The notes under the pieces are model-generated. The model was not told the DNA's origin and did no database searches. It was given only the letters and a program-made list of their open reading frames with translations. From Nitrospinota bacterium (lineage in GTDB: Bacteria > Nitrospinota > Nitrospinia > Nitrospinales > VA-1), in NCBI GenBank assembly GCA_009873635.1, contig WAHY01000001.1, forward strand, positions 200,331 to 236,459: 36,129 nt of DNA, given 5' to 3'. The stretch's first letter is position 1. Each line of letters begins with the position of its first letter. This document shows positions 27,574-34,176 of the stretch, one piece after another. Both the position numbers and the translations under genes were made by a program.

Positions 27574-28536
27574 TCAAGAAACAGCATTATTCATCAAACT
27601 CTCTTCCAGTCTCTGAGCATTCAGATTCTGGCCAATGAAGACTATTTGATTAAGTGGATCTTCTGTTTCCCAGGGCTTGTCAAACCTTCCTTCAAACATC
27701 ATATAAACACTTTGAAACAAGTATCGTTCTGCAGAACCCTCAATATTTAGAATACCTTTAGAACGAAATACATTCATACCTTCGTATATTAGCAACATTT
27801 GCAACCATAAATTTAAACGATCTGGATCTACATGCCCCGGAAAAGAAAGGGAGACCGAAGAAATAGATTCATCCGTTTCATGGTGGCTGGTATTGAAACT
27901 GGCAGTTTCCAACGCGGTTTCTAAATTGAATCCCCCGATATTTAATATATGATTTAAATCAATCACAGCCTTAGTCGTCTGCCATATTTTTGCGGTAGGA
28001 TTTATCTGGCGTACCTGTTTTTCCAGTTTTCCCATTTCGAGTTCTGATACCAGGTCAGCCTTGTTTAAGAGGATGACATTAGAAAAGGCGATTTGTTCCC
28101 AGACAACCTCCTGTTCATTCAGGATATTCCAGATATGTTTTGCGTCAACCAGAGTGACGATTCCATCAAGAAAAAGCGAATTGGAAATTTCATCCTCAAC
28201 AAGGAAAGCCTGTGCAGTGGGACCGGAATTGGCAAGGCCGGTGCTTTCAATGATAATGTGATCGAATTTTTCGTTTTTTTCTAACAGCCGGTTCAGGGTT
28301 TCTATCAAGTCTCCGCGAATTGAGCAACATATACATCCGTTACTCATTTCGAAAATATCTTGATCGGCTCCGATAATAAACTCGGAATCTATTCCAATTT
28401 CTCCGAACTCATTTTCAATAACGGCGATTCTTTTGCCATGATTTTGTTTTAAAATATAATTCAGGAGAGTGGTTTTTCCTGAACCCAGGAAACCGGACAG
28501 CAACGTTACGGGAAGTCCTTTTTCTGAAGTAGCCAT
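27574..28536 (-). CDS. CobW/COG0523-family G3E GTPase (metal chaperone)
   Basis: This 320-residue G3E GTPase is likely to insert or traffic a metal such as zinc or cobalt. Walker A GFLGSGKT is at 15-22; the metal-binding CxCC motif is in NGCICCSIRGD, with GCICC at 67-71; IIESTGLA is the Walker B region and LLNKADLV the G4 motif. The C-terminal CobW_C domain follows (VSLSFPGHVDPDRLNLWL). There is no His-rich metal-storage stretch, only THHE. No cobalamin or Zur-box context is visible, so the metal cannot be named. A pentapeptide gene follows 39 bases downstream on the same strand. Confidence 0.93.
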   Translation of the reverse strand: MATSEKGLPVTLLSGFLGSGKTTLLNYILKQNHGKRIAVIENEFGEIGIDSEFIIGADQDIFEMSNGCICCSIRGDLIETLNRLLEKNEKFDHIIIESTGLANSGPTAQAFLVEDEISNSLFLDGIVTLVDAKHIWNILNEQEVVWEQIAFSNVILLNKADLVSELEMGKLEKQVRQINPTAKIWQTTKAVIDLNHILNIGGFNLETALETASFNTSHHETDESISSVSLSFPGHVDPDRLNLWLQMLLIYEGMNVFRSKGILNIEGSAERYLFQSVYMMFEGRFDKPWETEDPLNQIVFIGQNLNAQRLEESLMNNAVS

Positions 28537-28708
28537 ATAATTGAAATAAGGTTTTTTAATTTTTTAAAAGCAATTATAGCATTGCAAAAGTATTCCCGAT
28601 GGCCAAAAAATATGATTGGATTCAAAATCAGTATTTCATAAGTGTAAAAATTCAAATTTACCAAATAATGAAGGACTTAGTGTATGCCGGTAGATGTTGA
28701 TGACGCTA

Positions 28709-30553
28709 TTAAAGATTGGGATTATGTGGAAGGGCTAAATTCAGGTACTTTTCACGTTCTCCATAAATAAGACCTTTCTCCAAAAGGTATGCGATAGCAT
28801 CTTCGACCTCATGATCCTCTGGATCCTTGCCGGTTTTCTCCCGAAAATAGTCCCGAATCTGTCCCGTTGATTTGGGTGCTTCATTGCAGTAGATAAATGC
28901 CCATGCACGTGGCCCTTCTAATCTGATTTTTTTGGACTCCATTGATCTTTGATCATAAACAGTCACAAAGTCCATTGCTTTTGTGAAAATCAAGTAAGGC
29001 AAATCCTCTGAATGATGTCTTCGCTTCCATTCTTCAGCTGTTTGAAATAATTCCTGCTTCAACATGGGGTCTATCTGGTTGCAGGTTTCGAATTCAAAAT
29101 CGTAGGCTATTTTCATATGATCGATGTCAGGGTGATCATAGACAAAAGGATAGGCTTCGCCGGGCGCTGTAATTTTGACTCCATACTCTTCCGGTCTTTG
29201 AAAGTAAGGGCTGAACCTCTCCAGCCAGAGGCTACCGACACACTCTGGAGGGGGGAGATGAAAAAGTAATTTTATCAGGTCAATCTGCTGACGGTAATCG
29301 GCATTGGTCTCGCCGGGAAAACCGATAAGTATATTCCAGTTGATTTCAATGCCGTAGTACATGGCCCATTTCATGCAGAGAATATTTTGTAAAGGTCGTA
29401 CACCTTTATCCATTTCCTGCAATTGGTTTGTGCTAAAGCTTTCAATACCTGGTTGGATAACTTTTGCTCCACCTTGGGCCAGGGTCTTGATTTGTTTTTT
29501 GGTCAGGTTACTTTTTACTTCAATAAAGAAATGCAGGTCATAGTTATTTTCGGCTAATCCACCAAAGACTCCATCAATGTATTTCATTTCCAAAATGTTA
29601 TCCACTAACCTGAACCGGAAAGAATCGTATTTATTTGAAAGTTTCGTAAGGTCAGTGTGTACCTGTTCTATAGGTTTGGATCTGAATTTCATGGTGCTTG
29701 CATTCAAACCACAAAAAGTACAGTGATGTTTCTCTCCCCACCAACAACCTCTAGCGGTTTCATATAGAATGACCGGGTTTTCCAATAAGGATGAGTGAGG
29801 GTCAATCTCCCTCAGTTGATCGAAAAAATCATCGTAATCAGGAGCTGCGTAGTCTTGAAAATTACCAAACATGGCTTCGGGAGCATCATAGAGCACTTCC
29901 CCTTCACACCGGTGAATCACACCTCGCGGAACAGGGCCATCACCCTGCTCAAGATAGTTGACCAATTTAGGTAAAACGTCTTCTGCTTCTCCAGGTACTA
30001 CATAATCAATCCAAGGGAGAGCCCTGAAATATTCCATCCCCATTTCGGATTCAAAGTTGGACCCTCCAAACAGAATTTTTAGATGAGGAAATTTTTCCTT
30101 GATCCATTTAGCAAGGGTCAGACTTGCTATATTTTGATTAAAAGTCGAAGAAAAGCCCACTACATCAAAGGAACCCCAGTCGTATGCATCCCTTGACCAC
30201 TGAAGGAATTCAGGAACCATTTTGGTTTTTACATCGACTAAAAATTCTTTCGGGCGCTCAATTGACTGGCAGACATCTTCAATATGTGGAGCGAAATGGT
30301 TCATGTAATCCTGGTTTCTGGTATTGTCTCCGAAAAGTGGGTGGGAAAATAACCACTCTCCAACCAGAAATCGTTTTTCGCAGAGCTGGTTGTATACAGG
30401 CAGGCCAAGTTGGTGTGCGAATTGAAGGTTCAGATAATGACTCTTGACTTCGCAACCATGTTTTTTCAGCAAAGTCGAGAGGGTTCCCAACTGTATAGAG
30501 GGATATATATGGAACCCGAAGGGCATATTGATTAAAGCTATTTTTAAAGGCAT
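28709..30553 (-). CDS. B12-binding radical SAM protein of the RiPP-maturation (rSAM_ocin-like) type
   Basis: This 614-residue enzyme has an N-terminal cobalamin-binding-like domain (to about residue 205, PFGFHIYPSIQLGTL at the start, LFGGSNFESEMG and VPGEAEDVLPKL), then a radical SAM domain. The cluster motif is the unusual C270-x7-C278-x2-C281 (RGCWWGEKHHCTFCGLN), which I know from radical SAM C-methyltransferase-like proteins annotated as ribosomal-peptide maturases. VIQPGIESFS and NWNILIGFPGE are radical SAM core motifs. The C-terminal 90 residues form a winged-helix-like tail. ATG 30553 was preferred to the upstream one because MPLKIALINMPFG is the family start. No confirmed precursor peptide is adjacent, so the substrate is open. 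Confidence 0.85.
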   Translation of the reverse strand: MPLKIALINMPFGFHIYPSIQLGTLSTLLKKHGCEVKSHYLNLQFAHQLGLPVYNQLCEKRFLVGEWLFSHPLFGDNTRNQDYMNHFAPHIEDVCQSIERPKEFLVDVKTKMVPEFLQWSRDAYDWGSFDVVGFSSTFNQNIASLTLAKWIKEKFPHLKILFGGSNFESEMGMEYFRALPWIDYVVPGEAEDVLPKLVNYLEQGDGPVPRGVIHRCEGEVLYDAPEAMFGNFQDYAAPDYDDFFDQLREIDPHSSLLENPVILYETARGCWWGEKHHCTFCGLNASTMKFRSKPIEQVHTDLTKLSNKYDSFRFRLVDNILEMKYIDGVFGGLAENNYDLHFFIEVKSNLTKKQIKTLAQGGAKVIQPGIESFSTNQLQEMDKGVRPLQNILCMKWAMYYGIEINWNILIGFPGETNADYRQQIDLIKLLFHLPPPECVGSLWLERFSPYFQRPEEYGVKITAPGEAYPFVYDHPDIDHMKIAYDFEFETCNQIDPMLKQELFQTAEEWKRRHHSEDLPYLIFTKAMDFVTVYDQRSMESKKIRLEGPRAWAFIYCNEAPKSTGQIRDYFREKTGKDPEDHEVEDAIAYLLEKGLIYGEREKYLNLALPHNPNL

Positions 30554-30750
30554 GGCATATTGTATCAATAACCGGGTGCTGTTCCACAATAAAAAGCTTT
30601 ATGCTCTATTCAATTCGACCTGCTCTTGTTGTTGAGTAATGAATGCTGGTCGGATTGGATATGTGGAATCCGGGGAAAAGCTTGTGTATCGGTGAATTTC
30701 GTTTTTCGGAAAAGCTTTATGGTGGGAAGGAGAAACAGGTTTATTTTTAT

Positions 30751-30924
30751 TTAAGCGGTTTTGAACTCTTTTTCGTCAACTTTACTCACTGGCTTGGCAC
30801 TACGCCCTTTTTTATTATATAAGGAAGGTGACTGGATTTGTTTGTCAGATCTTTTATTAAGTGCTTTAACAGAAATAACTTTTTTCAAATTTCCCGAGCT
30901 GTCATAAACTTTTACTTCATGCAT
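30751..30924 (-). CDS. 57-residue basic protein of unknown function
   Basis: The small protein starts MHEVKVYDSSGNLKK and continues with VISVKALNKRSDKQIQSPS and a Lys-rich end (LYNKKGRSAKPVSKVD). AAGGGA lies 7 bases before the ATG at 30924. An upstream in-frame ATG at 30957 has no such site. It has no Cys and no signal peptide; the start resembles a beta-hairpin. It lies between cspA and the B12-radical SAM gene, all on the minus strand. It could be a cold-shock-linked RNA-binding peptide, a maturase substrate or a conserved hypothetical; I do not recognise a family with confidence. Confidence 0.6.
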   Translation of the reverse strand: MHEVKVYDSSGNLKKVISVKALNKRSDKQIQSPSLYNKKGRSAKPVSKVDEKEFKTA

Positions 30925-30980
30925 AGTCTTTCCCTTTCTAATATGTCTTTTACGCAATTAATATAGTGACCGAACCATTA

Positions 30981-31004
30981 CCGGCAGAGTAGATACTCTG
31001 CCGG
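30981..31004. other. Perfect 10-bp hairpin after cspA
   Basis: CCGGCAGAGT pairs perfectly with ACTCTGCCGG around a four-base loop. It lies 22 bases after the cspA stop and 57 bases before the small basic protein. No U-tract follows on the minus strand, so it is not a standard terminator. It could be an RNA-stability or processing element separating a highly expressed cspA message from the downstream gene. Confidence 0.6.
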
Positions 31005-31025
31005 GGAAAGACACTTTTAATTTGA

Positions 31026-31226
31026 TTACTTGGGGACAACTTTTGAGGCTTGTGGTCCTTTTTGGCCCATGGTTTTTTCGAATTCCACAGCTTGTCCTTC
31101 ATGGAGGGTTTTGAAGCCTTCACTTTGAATCTCTGAAAAGTGAACAAAACAATCTTCACCATCATCGGACTCGATAAAACCATAACCTTTACTTTCGTTA
31201 AACCACTTTACTTTTCCTTGAGCCAT
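31026..31226 (-). CDS. cspA: Cold shock protein, CspA family
   Basis: The 66-residue protein is a single OB-fold RNA/DNA chaperone with RNP1 KGYGFIES at about 13-20 and RNP2 CFVHFSEI at 26-33; the C-terminal [16 protein letters not shown] is standard. The start has CAGGAGAG about 8 bases upstream. About 500 bases without a gene lie upstream, enough for the long 5' leader typical of cold-regulated csp genes, although other csp genes lack one. Which paralogue (CspA, C, D) cannot be told. Confidence 0.96.
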   Translation of the reverse strand: MAQGKVKWFNESKGYGFIESDDGEDCFVHFSEIQSEGFKTLHEGQAVEFEKTMGQKGPQASKVVPK

Positions 31227-31723
31227 CTAAATACTCTCCTGCAAATAAACGGGAATTTTTTTCTGACCCTGGAATCAGAGTTTCCCAAATTTGAATTTAG
31301 GTTGCCATTTTGGCCTTATTCGGTGCAAAAAAAAACCATCCACAATTCTGATTGGACGGCTGGAGAAATAAAGCCCAACAATTTGCATTCCGATTCATCA
31401 TGATAGTGCTCAAAAAAACAGCCATCAACCTATGCCAACCCAGTTTGGCACAAAGTGTATCATAAACTGTGTATAAACCCAACTCATTTAGATGATTTAT
31501 ATGGTCCCCGGAATCTCACATTCAAGACTTTGGGCAATGGTTTTTTATCAGTGGATTTTGTAACTGGTTGTTATTTCTGCTGATATTTTTCAGATGGTCC
31601 AAAATGACTTGTTTTTTTGTCGATTTGGGGAAGATAAAATAGTAAACTTTACAAAAAATTGGTTTTTTTTAAATTAGGTAAAAATGGGAATATGTGCAGC
31701 TCTCAGTTTTCTTGAGAACATAA
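31227..31723. other. About 500 bases without a gene upstream of cspA
   Basis: No convincing reading frame occurs on either strand. The half nearer cspA presumably contains its promoter and leader; the other half is AT-rich with several T-runs and leads into the remnant of a glycosyltransferase. I see no strong hairpin, cold-box or repeat that I can name. Confidence 0.4.
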
Positions 31724-32011
31724 CCTGTTAGGGAATATCAAAAAACTTATCTGTTTTGGCTGTCCGGGATTTTCCTGGCAGGAGTTGTTTTCATTCGCCT
31801 TCGGCTTTTGGGAGTATCCCTTGAGTGTGATGAAGGAGAATATGCCTGCATGGCCCAGCAGATTCTTCATGGAGTCTTGCCGTATACTGAATCCCGACCG
31901 GTGTTTATTTTTGTTGTCAATGCTCCCTTGTCATGGGTGCCTGTCAGGCCTGACTTTCCATCTCTTCTAAAAAACCTGGAGCTTGCCCGGTCAGTGGCAG
32001 GAAGAAATTAG
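31724..32011 (+). pseudogene. N-terminal remnant of a GT39-type glycosyltransferase
   Basis: One frame reads TYLFWLSGIFLAGVVFIRL followed by LGVSLECDEGEYACMAQQI and LHGVLPYTE. A first membrane segment followed by a DEGEYA motif and a G.lPY step is the N-terminal signature of GT39 / ArnT-like membrane glycosyltransferases, whose acidic pair is catalytic. There is no start codon in place, and after PYTE the sequence no longer resembles the family; it stops at 32009-32011. Over 300 further residues would be expected. The remnant lies directly before the TVP38-family gene. Confidence 0.65.
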
Positions 32012-32025
32012 TCAGGTTCTAAATT

Positions 32026-32706
32026 ATGATGAAAAAGATAGTGGCAGGATTATGTGTAATGATTGTTGGAGTCAGCCTGTATTATTTTCTTGGCGACTTA
32101 TTGAGTTTGAGCTGGCTCAGGGAAAACCAGGGCCTTTTGGAAAATTATTATCAGTCTAATGGCTTGTCTATGATGGCTGGTTTTGTTGCTCTGTTCCTGG
32201 TGATCGGATTGTTTCAACTACCCGGAGCGACTCTTCTCAGTGTTTTTTCAGGAGTATTGTTTGGCCTGCCAATTGGTCCTTTATTGGTGAGTCTGGGTTC
32301 GACCCTGGGTGCGGTGTTGGCTTTCTTTGCAGCCCGATATATTCTCAGGGACTGGGTGGAAAACAAATTTGGTGAAAGGCTGCAGCCAATTCAAGAAGGT
32401 CTGTGCGAGAATGATATCCATTATATGCTGGTGTTGAGGCTGGTTCCCCTCTTCCCTTTTTTTCTCGTCAATATCGCTATGGGAGTTAGCTCGATATCCT
32501 GGGAAGTTTTTATGGTGGGAACATTATTAGGAAAACTTCCCGCTACATGGATCTACGCAAATGCCGGAAGTCACCTGGTCAGCCTGAAATCTATTTCTGA
32601 CATCACTTCACCGGGGGTGATAAGCGCCTTAACCCTGCTAGGGTTATTGGCCATGACACCGGTTATTTATAAGCAGATGAATAAACATAAAAAAGCTGGT
32701 CGATGA
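32026..32706 (+). CDS. TVP38/TMEM64 (VTT/DedA-superfamily) membrane protein
   Basis: This 226-residue integral membrane protein has an N-terminal hydrophobic segment (residues 5-25), then the VTT domain: LFQLPGATLLSVFSGVLFG (about 63-81), GSTLGAVLAFFAARYIL (about 91-107) and LRLVPLFPFFLVNIAMGV (about 138-155), closed by GKLPATWIYANAG. The reentrant P..P and the Arg in LRLVP are family hallmarks. Relatives move lipids such as undecaprenyl phosphate or phospholipids across membranes, or support selenite and other stress responses. A TCAGG lies before the ATG. It follows a glycosyltransferase remnant and precedes a broken DUF4197 gene. Confidence 0.88.
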   Translation: MMKKIVAGLCVMIVGVSLYYFLGDLLSLSWLRENQGLLENYYQSNGLSMMAGFVALFLVIGLFQLPGATLLSVFSGVLFGLPIGPLLVSLGSTLGAVLAFFAARYILRDWVENKFGERLQPIQEGLCENDIHYMLVLRLVPLFPFFLVNIAMGVSSISWEVFMVGTLLGKLPATWIYANAGSHLVSLKSISDITSPGVISALTLLGLLAMTPVIYKQMNKHKKAGR

Positions 32707-32733
32707 TAGCCATATGATCAGGAGATATTTATT

Positions 32734-33062
32734 ATGAGATATCAATTTGTTTTTACGCTGCTTGTTTTTATTTCCAGCCCGAATGTCAGTAGCGCGCAAT
32801 TCTTTGATAACTTGTTGCAAAAGGAATGGATTCCTTATCTCAGGATAACTCTAAGGTTGGCGTGACCTCGGTATATAAAGACATGATGAAACAATTTTTG
32901 AATTTTCCATTTGCCTCCGATGAAGCATTGGGCCTCGATACTTATGTGACCGAAAAAGCTGTATCTGGATTGTTTGTGATGCTGGCCGAAGAAGAAAAAA
33001 ATATCAGGACAAACCCTCAGGCAAGGGTTACCGATCTTTTAAAGCAGGTATTTGGTGGCTAA
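32734..33062 (+). pseudogene. DUF4197 gene with large internal deletion and frameshift
   Basis: DUF4197 proteins are secreted proteins of about 220-250 residues and unknown function. The start MRYQFVFTLLVFISS followed by NVSSAQFFDNLLQK is a signal peptide plus mature start; that frame then ends at a TGA near 32863. In another frame, MDSLSQDNSKVG continues as VTSVYKDMMKQFLNF, LDTYVTEKAVSGLF and EEEKNIRTNPQARVTDLLKQVFGG, the exact C-terminal pattern of DUF4197. Restoring one G in the GG at about 32821-32822 would link QK to GMDSLSQ. Even then some 100 or more central residues, including the NRAAE motif, are absent. Confidence 0.8.
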
Positions 33063-33118
33063 GAGGTAATTCGACCACTCAAAGCAAGTGCTTTGTCGGG
33101 CAATCAAATTAAGAAACG

Positions 33119-33195
<77 letters not shown>

Positions 33196-33308
33196 ATACA
33201 AAATATTTCCTGAGTCAAAATACAGGGACGGCATATTAAGCGGAGAAATCAATTGCCGCAAGAATAATATTTTTATCTCTTCAATGCTCAAAGCAATACA
33301 GTCATTGA

Positions 33309-33659
33309 CTAGTTTCCATCTTCCTTTGGTCGGCCTTCATAGAGAATTATTTTGACTTCTTCCTCGGTTATCAGGCCTTCATCGATCACTTTATCAAGTT
33401 TAGGTTTAACCCGTTCGATATTTTCTTTCCGGTCAACCACTTCTATCACAATTGGAAGATCATCGGACAATCTTAAAATGGATGTAGTATGAAGTTTGCT
33501 TGATTTTCCAAAACCACTGACACCTCTTAATACAGTAGCTCCCGCAAGGCCTTCTTCCTTGAAAAACTCGACCAGATATTTAGAAAGAGGTATTCCATCA
33601 TGTTTATCAGACTCGCCGATAAAAATTCTTAAAAGAATAGCATCGGATTCTTTTTTCAT
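33309..33659 (-). CDS. DUF190 family protein
   Basis: The 116-residue protein matches DUF190: ILLRIFIGESDKHDGIPL at the start, the RGVSGFGKSSKLHT loop near residue 45-58, LPIVIEVVDRKENIERV and a C-terminal LITEEEVKII. It has a PII-like ferredoxin fold. DUF190 genes commonly sit next to crcB, as here, where it starts one base after the crcB stop on the same strand, so it is translationally linked to the fluoride exporter and likely regulates or supports it. Its ligand is not known to me. Confidence 0.9.
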   Translation of the reverse strand: MKKESDAILLRIFIGESDKHDGIPLSKYLVEFFKEEGLAGATVLRGVSGFGKSSKLHTTSILRLSDDLPIVIEVVDRKENIERVKPKLDKVIDEGLITEEEVKIILYEGRPKEDGN

Positions 33660-33660
33660 A

Positions 33661-34041
33661 TTATTTCAGACCTGTGATAGTGATTAAAACTTTTCCAAAA
33701 TAAACGGCAAGTAGACAGAGTGTGACAGTTCCCACCAGGTTAGCGCCAAAAAGTAAATGCTGGTCCTGTTCCAGAAGCTTCATGGATTCAAAGCTGAAGG
33801 TGGACATGGTAGTGAACGAACCTAATACACCGATAGTCAGGAATACACGAATCTCTTCACCAAAAAGGCCTTTGTATTCAGAGGCATACATAATCAAAGC
33901 CAGTAGCAGGCTGCCAATAAAGTTCACTCCAAGGGTGCCAACAGGAAAGGTGATAAATCCACCCTGGATCCATCCGCTGATCCAGTAACGCAAAACCGCC
34001 CCGATAAATCCTCCAATTCCAATTATCAACCAAAGTGACAT
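33661..34041 (-). CDS. crcB: Fluoride ion exporter CrcB/Fluc
   Basis: CrcB/Fluc is a small dimeric fluoride channel of the inner membrane. The 126-residue protein has four hydrophobic segments and the signature GGFIGAVLRYW at 9-19, TLGVNFIGSLLLAL near 45-58 with the pore-lining Asn, and GSFTTMSTFSFE near 75-86, containing the Phe and Thr/Ser of the fluoride path. ATG 34041 was chosen over an open frame reaching 34116 because MSLWLIIGIGGF is the family start and a GGAGGG lies about 10 bases upstream. DUF190 follows immediately. Confidence 0.95.
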   Translation of the reverse strand: MSLWLIIGIGGFIGAVLRYWISGWIQGGFITFPVGTLGVNFIGSLLLALIMYASEYKGLFGEEIRVFLTIGVLGSFTTMSTFSFESMKLLEQDQHLLFGANLVGTVTLCLLAVYFGKVLITITGLK

Positions 34042-34084
34042 ATTTTTAAATGCCCTCCATATACCTTCCCGGCGAATTGTACCA

Positions 34085-34124
34085 CCCGCTTGGCGTGGGA
34101 CCAACGGGTAACCCACCCCGGTGG
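34085..34124 (-). promoter_or_regulatory. Structured leader upstream of crcB, riboswitch not identified
   Basis: Two adjacent hairpins lie in the 135-base gap before crcB: CCAC/GTGG (34113-34124) and a bulged CCCG-TTGG/CCAA-CGGG stem (34085-34108), 44 bases before the start. crcB genes are often controlled by a fluoride riboswitch, but I could not find its conserved sequence here. The pairing is seen; regulation is inference. The hairpins may simply end the upstream ASPIC gene message. Confidence 0.35.
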
Positions 34125-34176
34125 AATGAAATATAGCAAGAGTTGATTGAGCCGTCTATACCCATCCTTATGAGTT

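Noticed and set aside
28684-28770. Possible 28-residue peptide on the plus strand beside the radical SAM gene, as a precursor
   Set aside because: Most of it overlaps the 3' end of the radical SAM gene in antisense; no leader or core pattern and no ribosome site.
30643-30822. Plus-strand open frame of 59 codons between the radical SAM and small-protein genes
   Set aside because: Overlaps the better supported small protein on the other strand, has no ribosome site, and its end is low-complexity hydrophobic.
11656-33062. Genome-wide reassignment of TAG/TAA to an amino acid
   Set aside because: rpoA and prfA end in TAG and many intact genes end in TAA; prfA itself is complete. The Clp and DUF4197 genes also have frameshifts and deletions, which recoding does not explain.
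34042-34176. Fluoride riboswitch
   Set aside because: The position is right, but the conserved crcB-motif sequence could not be recognised by eye; reported only as structured DNA.
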